Below are positions 35,259 to 45,200 of a DNA stretch of 64,000 nucleotides, one piece after another (position 1 is the first letter of the stretch; every line of letters begins with the position of its first letter). A program made the translations under genes and the position numbers. Below the pieces are notes generated by a model. The model did no database searches and had not been told where the DNA came from. It saw only the letters and a program-made list of their open reading frames with translations. Source of the DNA: a virus. The stretch spans positions 1 to 64,000 of IMG/VR virus record IMGVR_UViG_3300025137_005088. One strand, written 5' to 3'.

Positions 35259-36162
35259 TGGCTTTTTCTTTCGCTAAATCTAATAGAGTTTGGTAGTGCC
35301 TATCTAATGCACGTTTATTCATAATATGTAAGTTTTGATCTGTATGTCTGCACAGTATATTTTTCCATTGCTCTGTTCTATTGTGCTTTAAAAATACAAC
35401 ATCATTTAATCCATTTACTTGTGCAATGTCATCTTTTTGATCCATGTTTAACAACGGCTGGGCCATAAAATCATGTACAAAGTCATCGTTATTCATACCA
35501 TTCATTAGGTGTGTTGCAATGCTAACACAAAAGTCGGTTCTAAATAACATTTTTGGAAATTGGTATAGCAAGCTATAATATTCCCAATTATCCTTTACAT
35601 GACTCCATATATCAAAGAACAATTTGCTTTCTTCACTTTGGTCAAAATAAACTATAGTACTCCACCAATGGTGTATACCTGCTTCATTCAAAGTTATTTC
35701 GTTTGTATATGGCATATCTCCACCTATATACTGTGCGTATCTATGCATTGCAATAGGCATATCAGTTTCAAAAATATAATTGTAAAAGTCGTTCATCAAC
35801 AAATAGTCTGTGTCGAGTAACAGTGTACGCTCATAGGGTGTATGATCGAAAACTGTGTGTTTGTTACTATTCCAAAAGGGTGCATTAAATTCGCTCCAAG
35901 GACTGTCTTGGTGCCTTCTTATATTAGTTCTTTTTTCAGTTACACTGCCGTCAATGATAATATTATCAAATGAATCCTCAATGAGATTTTTGTCGTGACT
36001 GGTATTCATCCATTCTAACGTACCATCATCAGTAATAAGTGTAACAGGCATATTTAATTGTTTTTTTGCATACTGTGATGCTAGTATTGCAAACTTAGCA
36101 TAATCTAATTCTTCATTGTTATAGCAAAATAAACAAATGCCATTTCCTTGTTTTTGTGACAT
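35251..36162 (-). CDS. Glycosyltransferase-like protein (GT-A fold)
   Basis: The protein is 303 residues. GICLFCYNNEELDYAKFA at the start and YERTLLLDTDYLLMNDF with a DxD motif near 118 resemble the neighbouring GT at 34344-35258. HHWWSTIVYFDQ matches that protein's later region in position. Donor and acceptor are unknown. A 3-base gap separates it from the small gene upstream, and the two are the first members of the accessory cluster after the promoter at 36539-36568. Confidence 0.72.
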   Translation of the reverse strand: MSQKQGNGICLFCYNNEELDYAKFAILASQYAKKQLNMPVTLITDDGTLEWMNTSHDKNLIEDSFDNIIIDGSVTEKRTNIRRHQDSPWSEFNAPFWNSNKHTVFDHTPYERTLLLDTDYLLMNDFYNYIFETDMPIAMHRYAQYIGGDMPYTNEITLNEAGIHHWWSTIVYFDQSEESKLFFDIWSHVKDNWEYYSLLYQFPKMLFRTDFCVSIATHLMNGMNNDDFVHDFMAQPLLNMDQKDDIAQVNGLNDVVFLKHNRTEQWKNILCRHTDQNLHIMNKRALDRHYQTLLDLAKEKASV

Positions 36163-36165
36163 TCA

Positions 36166-36513
36166 CTACCAATCCATCAGACTTTTAATATTTCGAGCTT
36201 TCTTAATTTTTTCTGCTTGTACTTTGTATTCATTACTTGCCTCTGAATAAGCACTTACCATTGTTTCTAAAAATTCACTCAGATTATCTATTAATATCGG
36301 ATTCTCTTTAGTGTCTATTAGAATAGCTTCTTTCCTGTCCATGTCAAGTAAAGTTTTTACGAAGCTAATGGTAACTGCATCAGCAAAAAATACGCCCTTG
36401 GCATAATGTACAGTTTGTAAAACTTGAGTTCGTTGTTTTAGAGTGCGTTTCTGATTACCTAGTGTAATTCGATAATTTGCAAACTCTAGAGCTTTCTCGA
36501 GTCTCTCATCCAT
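36166..36513 (-). CDS. Conserved-type small phage protein of unknown function
   Basis: The protein is 115 residues, mostly alpha-helical and charged, with ADAVTISFVKTLLDMDR and a basic C-terminus (KIKKARNIKSLMDW). ATG 36513 follows a strong AAAGGAG with 7 bases of spacing. It is the first gene after the promoter region at 36539-36568. No enzyme motif is present. It may be an assembly factor or regulator; the sequence does not say. Confidence 0.75.
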   Translation of the reverse strand: MDERLEKALEFANYRITLGNQKRTLKQRTQVLQTVHYAKGVFFADAVTISFVKTLLDMDRKEAILIDTKENPILIDNLSEFLETMVSAYSEASNEYKVQAEKIKKARNIKSLMDW

Positions 36514-36538
36514 AGAGTTTCTCCTTTAGTTATATACT

Positions 36539-36568
36539 ACTATAACTTATTTATGTAAGGTTTGTCAA
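36539..36568 (-). promoter_or_regulatory. Sigma70-type promoter overlapping a late-promoter-like box
   Basis: Reading leftward, TTGACA (36568-36563) is followed by TTATAG (spacing 17) or TATAGT (spacing 18). Inside the spacer lies CATAAATA (36555-36548), one base from the T4 late box TATAAATA. The accessory cluster starts 26 bases further on. Early and late activity from one site is possible. The 63-base gap holding it is the largest on the minus strand between 36.6 and 10.4 kb. Confidence 0.72.
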
Positions 36569-36576
36569 CTGTTTTT

Positions 36577-37740
36577 TTAATAATCATCTACACTTGTAAA
36601 GTCGTTAACAATAGCAAATGTCGGAGCAGGTGTTACATCAAAGCTAGTTGTACCAATAGTGAGTGTATCTGGCATCAAGTAGCTTACTGTAGGAGTAATT
36701 GTTCCGTCGACGAAGTTGTTATGTGTAGTATCGTCTAACACCATCTTAAATTGAACACCAGCTCCGTTATCAATATACTTGCCGTAGATTCTAAATTTTA
36801 ACTGTTGATAGGTGCTATAAGCACTGTATGCACTAACATATATTGAGTAACTGTATGATCCGCCAATAATTGCAGGATCTGCAAAGCCAGGATAGTTTCC
36901 AGGTCCAGAAATATATCCGTAGCCATATCCGTAAGATCCATATCCATATCCGTAAGATCCAACTTTTCTACCTATTGTAACACCACTAGATGTAAACAAT
37001 AACCCTTCGTTAGTGTTTGTATCTGATCCATCACCGTAATTTGCAGTGAGATCATAAAAGCCTTTGCCTTCACTGGTTCCACTTGTTGTTGCGGCGCTTT
37101 GTGTCATTGTGTCCCAATTCATAGTAAGAACACCCATTTCGTTAATAACATCACTCCAGTTGTAATATCCAGCAGTTGATCCGCCTGTCATGTTTAGTGA
37201 TACTCTTAATTGTCCGCCGCCATTAAAAAAGTATCTAGCAGAATTATAGTCTGCCCAATTAAATTTATGTTCACCATTGAGCTGGTTATTCCAAGTTGTT
37301 GTTCTTGCATATCCTGTAGAAGTAGCGTTAAAAGCACTTGCATTGGTCGCATCTATTGTTAAATGTTTGTTGTTTAGTAGGATAGGGCTAAACTTTGTTC
37401 TAACTAAGTTTATATCTTCTGCTCTAATAGCTGTGCCCGCGGCTATAGTTGTTCTATTAGTCGGTATTGCAAAAACTAAAACATTGTCTGTTAGGTCTGT
37501 GTGATTAATACTAATATTTGTTCTAGATACTAGTTCTTGTAATCTTTCTGCTGTAATAAGAGTGCCGTCAGCTAGTGCATCAGATAAATTAACTGCACCC
37601 CAGCCAAATTTATGTGTTGATATTCTATTAGAATCAGTTACAGCCGCAGTTGGATATTTGTCTCCAAAAACTTTATTAACATCAACAGCAACAAGATTAT
37701 ATTCTTCGTTTGTTGCTAGATCTCCAACAGTACCTACCAT
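36577..37740 (-). CDS. Tail-fibre-type virion protein with Gly/Tyr repeat
   Basis: The protein is 387 residues, rich in Thr, Asn, Ser and Gly, with no enzyme motif. FNWADYNSARYFFNGGGQL is a segment I associate with marine-phage fibre proteins. Near residue 260-280 a short tandem Gly-Tyr-Ser repeat occurs (separate entry). It is the last gene of the structural block, one base after the fibre-type gene at 37742-38653. A receptor-binding or fibre role is inferred from context and composition. Confidence 0.75.
   Translation of the reverse strand: MVGTVGDLATNEEYNLVAVDVNKVFGDKYPTAAVTDSNRISTHKFGWGAVNLSDALADGTLITAERLQELVSRTNISINHTDLTDNVLVFAIPTNRTTIAAGTAIRAEDINLVRTKFSPILLNNKHLTIDATNASAFNATSTGYARTTTWNNQLNGEHKFNWADYNSARYFFNGGGQLRVSLNMTGGSTAGYYNWSDVINEMGVLTMNWDTMTQSAATTSGTSEGKGFYDLTANYGDGSDTNTNEGLLFTSSGVTIGRKVGSYGYGYGSYGYGYGYISGPGNYPGFADPAIIGGSYSYSIYVSAYSAYSTYQQLKFRIYGKYIDNGAGVQFKMVLDDTTHNNFVDGTITPTVSYLMPDTLTIGTTSFDVTPAPTFAIVNDFTSVDDY
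36919..36960 (-). repeat. Tandem 21-base repeat encoding GSYGYGY twice
   Basis: Two copies of a 21-base unit, differing at two bases, encode GSYGYGY followed by GSYGYGY and then a further Gly-Tyr. The run interrupts an otherwise beta-rich fibre-type protein. It may be a flexible linker. It could also be a site for copy-number variation. Confidence 0.85.
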
Positions 37741-37741
37741 C

Positions 37742-38653
37742 TTACTTTGATCCCACTACTACTTCTATTGTACCTACTTCATCAGTAGTTTTTTCTTCTA
37801 ATGATCTACCTATAACTTCTTTCCAACTATAGTCATCTGGTGCTACTATTCCAACTCCGTCTGTTCCGCTTGACACAACCCTGTCGCCTTTGCCTATTTT
37901 TCCAATAATTTTACACGGAACTCTACCTGATAGTGCAACAAATGGATGTGTAGCATCTGTACCTGCGGCGGCATTCATTTCAAAGCCCGGTGCTGTACTA
38001 ATAATTCCAAAGGCTTTAATGTCACTGGCTGTAGTTGTTTGTGTAATTTCTTTTGCACCACCAATTTTTACTATTGTACCTGCGGTATATTCTGCATCAG
38101 CTTCATAACGCTCTGCAAGGTCAGCATATTCTGCACTTGTAGCAATACCTCTAAATTTATAATGTGTTGTATTGTTCATTGTTACACCAGATTGTATACT
38201 AGGAAACTGTGTACTAAGTGCAGTAGTACCGTCTTCTAATTTTTCATCATTGTGTGGTGTCCAAGCTACAGTATCATCTGTGGTAATTGTTACAATATTT
38301 GAATCAACAATCATTTCTATTGTTTTATGGAAATTCCCCCCAGTGTCTTTTCTGTTTCGGAATTCAATTTTAGTTGTACCTGAACCACTTAACAATATAC
38401 TCCAAATACCATTGTCGTAAACTTTTAATTGACTGCTAGATGTATCATACCAAAGTTGTCCTTCAGTTGGATTACTAGGAGCTGTTGCATTTGCAAAATT
38501 TTCTAACAAGTGTAACATGTTTTCGTTTAATGTTTCACCGAAGCGTGTAAAGTTTTTACCAATCAATCCAATACTAGTACTGGTGTCAACTGTTCCGTCG
38601 TTTACAACTATTGCTGTTTTATTATTTTGACTATAATCTATTGTATATGGCAT
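37742..38653 (-). CDS. Tail-fibre-type virion protein
   Basis: The protein is 303 residues. The N-terminus has FGETLNENMLHLLENFANATAP and EGQLWYDTSSSQLKVYDNG, and later comes YADLAERYEADAEYTAGTIV, a pattern I know from fibre and structural proteins of marine T4-like phages. The C-terminal part (VGTIEVVVGSK) is beta-rich. ATG 38653 follows AGGA with 7 bases of spacing, 12 bases after the upstream gene. The exact T4 counterpart is uncertain. Confidence 0.8.
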   Translation of the reverse strand: MPYTIDYSQNNKTAIVVNDGTVDTSTSIGLIGKNFTRFGETLNENMLHLLENFANATAPSNPTEGQLWYDTSSSQLKVYDNGIWSILLSGSGTTKIEFRNRKDTGGNFHKTIEMIVDSNIVTITTDDTVAWTPHNDEKLEDGTTALSTQFPSIQSGVTMNNTTHYKFRGIATSAEYADLAERYEADAEYTAGTIVKIGGAKEITQTTTASDIKAFGIISTAPGFEMNAAAGTDATHPFVALSGRVPCKIIGKIGKGDRVVSSGTDGVGIVAPDDYSWKEVIGRSLEEKTTDEVGTIEVVVGSK

Positions 38654-38665
38654 ATCTTATTCCTA

Positions 38666-39268
38666 TTACAAGTCTGCAAAACTTGATCTGATTCTTAATG
38701 TATAAATTACCTGTATTTTTCTATTTGCACTTTTCTGTACAGGATGAAAGACTACATGTGTTAACAAATCGTTGTTACCACTATAAATTCCAAGCTCGTC
38801 GAAAACATATGTATCGTTCATACTTGTAGCTGTATCTGTTGTGTCTTGCCCAGTTACAGTACCGTAATCTAATGTACATGTTGTTACTACATCAGTGAAA
38901 GTGTTAGGTGCAGTATGAGCTATTTCTGTGCCATTTGTAGCACTTCCGCTTACCGACTCATCAACTGCTTGACTAAATGTTTGGTTGTATAAAACACCAC
39001 TAGCACTATTAGTGTTAGTTGCTTTATACGTTACTGTTCCTAATCCGTCAATAGTTGTACCACCGTTACCAAATCGCATTGTGGCGATATGATGATTACC
39101 TGTGTTACCTGCTTCATTTGCTAGTAGACTAGCTAGTGCAACACTCATATTTTCATAGTTGATTGCATTTCTTCTGCGTACCAATACTTCACCAGATTTG
39201 GGATCCCATATTTTAATATGTCCCTCAATTCCTATTAATGATGTATCGTTTAAATTATCTAGACTCAT
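38666..39268 (-). CDS. Virion structural protein, probably fibre-associated
   Basis: I place the start at ATG 39268 (MSLDNLNDTSLIG), giving 200 residues: it follows GGAAAG and lies 20 bases after the late promoter box at 39288-39295. The longest frame begins at 39328, which would put the promoter inside the coding sequence. The protein is rich in Thr, Ser and Gly, with HIATMRFGNGGTTIDG and a closing YTLRIRSSFADL. Role unknown beyond a structural guess from context. Confidence 0.72.
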   Translation of the reverse strand: MSLDNLNDTSLIGIEGHIKIWDPKSGEVLVRRRNAINYENMSVALASLLANEAGNTGNHHIATMRFGNGGTTIDGLGTVTYKATNTNSASGVLYNQTFSQAVDESVSGSATNGTEIAHTAPNTFTDVVTTCTLDYGTVTGQDTTDTATSMNDTYVFDELGIYSGNNDLLTHVVFHPVQKSANRKIQVIYTLRIRSSFADL

Positions 39269-39287
39269 TGCTCTTTCCATTATAATG

Positions 39288-39295
39288 TATTTATA
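39288..39295 (-). promoter_or_regulatory. T4-type late promoter box TATAAATA
   Basis: An exact TATAAATA on the minus strand overlaps the stop of the giant gene upstream. Transcription would begin about 39281 and the gene at 38666-39268 starts 20 bases after the box. In T4 such boxes are recognised by gp55 with sliding-clamp coactivation, and a gp55 gene is present at 61363-62241. Confidence 0.85.
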
Positions 39296-42200
39296 TCGTT
39301 CCTTTGCCTGCATTTCTAATGAATGCATGTTCAGGCGAAATTCCTGCGGTACTTAGGCTTGTACCACTATCGTTGTATGCTAAACGTAGTCCGTCCCCAT
39401 AATGTGAGAATTTTTCTAGTGTTGGTATTCGTGTACTTGGTCCTGTGTTCCATATTTCGTCACCTATGCTGTGTGCTTTTGGACTAGTTCCTAATGTACC
39501 TCTTGTAACTCCAATGAGTTTACATACTGTGCCCGCACCGCCGACTGGTTCAATAGCTAGGTATTCAATACGTTCTGTTCCTATCCATGCAACGCCTGGC
39601 ACTAAATTATTATTATCACCTACACCAACTGTTAATGCATCATCAAATGCAGTTATATCATGAACTGTAATTTCATTACTTGATACTGTAATATTAGCAA
39701 ATAATTCAGCTTTCTTTAAATCTATAATAGCATTACTTGAATGTATCCCTTGTGGTTCGTACATATTAATCCTAAACGCTCTACTGTCAGATGTCACTGT
39801 ACTACCACTAGCATTTGTTTGTACTAGTATGCTTATATTTTCTGTATAGTCTGTTGGTACAAGCTCTTTGCCCCAGCCTTCTAATACAGTTTGTTGGAAT
39901 ACGTTGCCATTATAATCATCTGTGAAACTTGCATTTGCAGTTATAAATTCTGATGTATCAATATCACCTGTAGGTGTACTAGTAAAGTCACCACCAAGTA
40001 ATACTGTATCACCTTCCCAAGTTCTTGTACTATGATCTTCGTACTTGAGAGTAACAACACTATTTCTTTCAATATCTTCTATTTCAATATTTGTAGATTC
40101 GCCATGTGTGTTACTTTCCATACTGCTTAATAGTTTAGTGTGGAAAGGTTTAATACTGTTTACATATTCTTCTACAACATTTATATCATATGATTGATAC
40201 TTGTCTTTGTTTGTTAGCAATGGTCTCTTAATTCCTAGATGTGCAAATGTAGTTTTAAAAGCAAAATCGTCTGCTGTATTTTGTAATATTGCTGTAAACA
40301 ATAACTTAAACCATAGTTGATTATACTTAACATGATGTGTTCCAATAAAAATTTCACTTCTAAGCAAGTCCATTAGTTTGCTTATAACATTATCACTACA
40401 TGCATCGAATGGTGTTACATCTAATCCAATGGCGTCAAATCCGTTGCCGAACTTCGATTGGTTCCATACCTCTTCACTTAGTTGTACAGTTGCTTTTTCT
40501 TTAAACACAAGTTTGTCAGCACCATTAATATAATAGTACATCTCGCTTCTATCTATGTCTGCTCCTGGGCTAGTGCTTTTAACTAAAATGTAACTACCAT
40601 CAACTGGGTCACCTGCACTAACATAGTCTGTCCTAGTATTGTATACAATGTCAGCTACTGTATTTGGATTAAATCTAAAAGTTTCATTATCTTCAGAATC
40701 TTTTTCAACTAAATGCCAGTCTACTAAGTTAACATAATCTTTAATTTTATAAGTTACTGCTCCTTCTATAAATGTACTTGAAAATGCATTTTCCCAGTTA
40801 TTAATTTCATCAACAACATTTACAGTACTTAATAATGAGTTTACACTATGTACAAAGTTTTGTCTAGCTTCTTTTACATCTCTATACAAACTTTGTCTTG
40901 GACGAGTTTGAAATCCATATCTGTTGTATTTGTGCAGTTTGAGATCAGGTAATGGTTGCCCTCTCCATACGCTGATATCGTCGGCTTGTGTACTTTCAAT
41001 AAAGTTATAGTCATACACTTTACTCCAGTGACTCATGTCTGTGTCGAGGCTTGGTTGACTATTTTGATTATTTGCTTGTAGGCTTGTGTAAAAGTTTGCG
41101 CCTTCTTTTACTACTTGATCATCAGCGTAAACTGTTGTGTTATTCCAAGTCGTATAAGTTTTGTTAACACTATGTCTATTAAATCCAGCTAAACTATCTC
41201 TAATTTTTATATGCAAATATTCTGGTATAGTTATGTTAGGATCTTTTTCAGCAAGCATTACCCAGTCTTGCATTGGCAATGCTAGGGCAGTATTCTTTTG
41301 ATTAAGTTGTGCCACTGTGTCATTGTTAACAAAATTTCTAATATTTGCTAGTAACAAGGTATCACTACCTGCTTGTGCCGCCCAACTTAAATCAAATGCA
41401 TTTGGATTAAGCATTATTTGTGCTAGTTGAAAAACATTATAATTGCTTTTTCTAATACTATTAATTTTGTTTTTAATCCAAAAATAGTAAACAGTCTCAG
41501 TTTGCTTGCTTGCTTCATTGTAGTAGTTTTCTTCAGTCCAGTTGTATATAGTTTGACCATTTATTATAACACTATATGCTTCGCCGCTAGCTTCTTTATT
41601 ATCAACTATTGCTTTTTGTGTTACTAACTCGCTCCACTGTTCTGGAGGTACAGGACTTGCTGTCCATTCGTAAATGTCTATACTCGAGCCATCAAATAGT
41701 TTCCCCCAATTATTTTGTTGGTAATCTATTGTACTTTGCTCATAGTCTAAGTATACTGCGGTGCTAGTATTCCACCATCTTGCACCTAGATACTCTCTTC
41801 CCCACTGTTCGTCATTCACAATACTACCATCTATATTATTAAAATTATAATTTGCAATATCGTTTGTAATTTTATAGTCAATTTCTTTATCAACAAAACC
41901 AAATATAATTCCTTTAACTGGATCATAAACTTCTAGTGTTGTAATAGTACTTTGTTTCTCTGCATCATACAATTTAATATTTTCTACTAGATCATTTCTT
42001 GCTTGTGCAATACCAGTTCTAACTTGCTTCCATTCACCTATATGACCGTTAGCATCACTCCAAGTACCAGTCCAACTATATACTGCACTTTGTCCTGTTC
42101 CGTCATCATCTACATAAGCATAAATTGGATTTGCTGAAAGTGTTTGCCTAACGCCTGCGAAATTGTATTTGTAAACATTATTTACTTTCACTTGTCTATC

Positions 42201-45200
42201 TGCTTCTAGTGCAGTATAAGTTGAGAAACGCATTTCTCTTAAAGGATAAATGTTGCCGGTATTGCCGTTTTGCTCAATAAATTCATCAATGAAAAACTTG
42301 TTAGTTTGATTTGATACTTTGGTTACTTTGTGTATGCCGTCTATATTAGGAACACTGTTACTTCCTCTTATTAAAACATAATCTCCAACACTTAGATTGT
42401 GTGCTTGTACATCACCTGTTTGTCGATTAATTTTTATTTCAGCATCATCTCCGGCGTCTGGTCCTGCACATATATCAAATGTATACATACCAAAGTCCAT
42501 TGTTTGATAAACTTGATAGCCTAGGTTATAACTGCCAAACTCACTATTATCTGCAACCCATATAGCAAAAATATTTGGATCACTTGTATCTTTTGTAAAA
42601 ACCGGATTACCATTTGAATCTACCAATGCTTCAAACACTGCACTGGTTGCACTTACCGTTGCACTCAATGTTTGTGCAGTTATACCTATAGTTATATTTG
42701 CTGTTCCTGCTCCAATAACCATTGTACCGTTTGTACTTGAAAGTTTTAGCTTGTTGCTAGCATTTGTTGCACTTACTCCAGCAATATTTGCATTATTAAC
42801 CTTCTCTACGATATCAGTAATGCTCAATCCAACATTACTTGTAGCAGTTGTTGTACTTGCTGGTACAAGTCCACTTGGTAAACCTATTGAACTATTTGCT
42901 GTTCCTGTGCCAATAAACAAGTTAGATAGCGTTGAATTAATTTGTAGTACATTAGTATTACTTGTTCCTGCCGATGCAGTAATACCTATTAGTCCTGCTT
43001 CATTGATTTGATCTATTGTTTGTTGTAGTGATAAAGGTAGTTGTAAGTTTTGTGTATTGGATGATGCACCTATGCTTTCAGTTGCTGAACTAAATCCAAC
43101 ATTTGCATTTTCAGTTCCGACACTTATTGTTAATGTAAATGTTACTGCCGGAGTGTTTGTTGTTTTAGTAATTTTTAGTCTACTGCTAGCATCAGCACTT
43201 GCTGTTATATTGCTAATTCCTGCGTCATTTATTTCTTGTACTATATCAGTTAGTGTATACAATTTAAATGCAGGTGTAGTTATAGTTGCTACTACTGTGC
43301 TTGGCGCAAATGTAGTTGAAGCGTTCGCACTATTCTTGAGATATGTTGCAATATCGTCTGTATATGTACCGCTGTTCAATGCGGCTTGCGAATCAGTAAT
43401 ATCACTTGGTGCTACAACTTGCGTACCTGCAACAACTTGTGTGCCTGTATAGCTTGTACCTTTTATATTATTAATAGTAATTAAGTCCTGGTCTAACAAA
43501 AACTCTGCAGGTTGTTGTGTACTACCACCGCCCTGGATAAGTGTAAGTAGATGACTTATGTTCAATCCTGCATTGTTTGTATAGTATGTTGTAATCCAAG
43601 TTGTCCATGCCGCCACACTATTAGACGCAATGTATGCCGCTCTTAAACCTTCAATTCTACTAATTCTAGTTGTAGCTGTGCTTGATATAGATGATTGATT
43701 TTGTATCCAACTAGTATTAAAACTATTTTCATATGCCTGCTGGGCTGTGATGTTTGTACTTGCATTCTGTGAATCATTAAAGTTAATTGTAGTGCCATCA
43801 ATAATTAATGTAGCAGTTGCACTACCTTGTATAGTTGGATTAATGGTTGTTCCTACCTTATTAATGTCTGCAAAAGTAACTGTAGACACAATATTAGAAA
43901 AAGTAATTATAGTATTAATAGTAGAACTAGAACCTAGTATTACTGTCGATCCATGTGGTACTATATCGGTACTAGCAATGTCTACTATGCCAGCTACTTG
44001 AATTACATTTGTAGTTGTACTGGTAGCACTTTTGCTTAGTGTTATAGTGTTTCCATCAATAACTAATGTTTGTCCAGTACTCGGAATAACTGGTAATTGT
44101 ACTGTGCCTGTTAGTTGAATAGGATTGCTAGCAGTTGCTAATCCACTAGCTCCATCTTCATCTATCATTGACCAGGTCCTACCTTGATGTAAAACTTTTT
44201 CGTTAAATTTGTAACTTATATTGCTATCCCATATACCAATATCTTGCCAATTACCACTGTGGTCATATGATGTTTTTACTTCTTCTGGAAACTTTTCAAA
44301 ATCTTCTTTGTTTATAACTCTATAATCTGCTTCACTTAATAATGGTAAACCAGCAGTTGTGTAATCTTGTGCAAATAACTCGTCGCTTGAATCTTTAAAA
44401 GTGTTTACTGGTCTTGTTAAAAAGTTGCTTTCAGTACTATCATGTACTTTAAGCGGACTAGTTTGGTCAATGTCAATTACAATATCGCTGAGTACATCAA
44501 ACTTTTGTCCTGCACTAATTCTTACAGGTTGTGGACTTGTTTTTAGTAAGTCCGGAGTAATTTGAAATTCTAATGTGCTTCGTTTGGATGTGTCACCAAA
44601 GTCTGCAATTCTTACTGCCCATTGCTCTAATAGCTCTGCACTTGCTTCGCCGTCGAATAATTCTTGGTTACGCATAAATGCAGTGAGTGCATGATCTGTA
44701 CCTTTATATTTGTAACTGCCTTTGACAAATTCGTAAAGACTATCATCATCAAAGCCTAAGTTTTCGCTCCATTTTGGTTTGTTATATCCTGCATTAAACC
44801 TTGCAATGTCACTTAATTGTTTGTTACTCAATGTATTTGTTCTACCTAAGTATTGATCTACTTCTCTAGCTGTAGTATCAAAGTTTGGTATAACTGTGTT
44901 ATCATTAACTATATAACCCGGTGAATATAATTTACCATTCCAGTCTTTAGTTCTGCTACCACTCCACACTATTCTATTGTGTCTTTGTGCAATACTTGAA
45001 TCGTATATTGTATCATCAAAGTTAGTAATGTTGTCAAATATAAACACATGTTCTAGTTGTACTTTGTATAATCTTATTCCGTACAATCTAACACTATCTG
45101 GATCCTTAATTTGAAATACAGTTTCGCTATCAAGCTCCATGCTCTTCCTATCAATAATTAAATCTGAACTAGATATTTGCTTACCTGTTTCGTTAATAAT

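Noticed and set aside
1-36513. RiPP-type gene cluster as the sole explanation for the radical SAM genes
   Set aside because: No cysteine-rich or leader-type precursor peptide and no peptidase/transporter pair was seen; sugar and sulfate genes point to wider decoration.
43057-43452. Rightward open frame of 131 codons opposite the giant protein
   Set aside because: It arises from Thr/Asn/Ser-rich repeats on the coding strand; no start signal was found.
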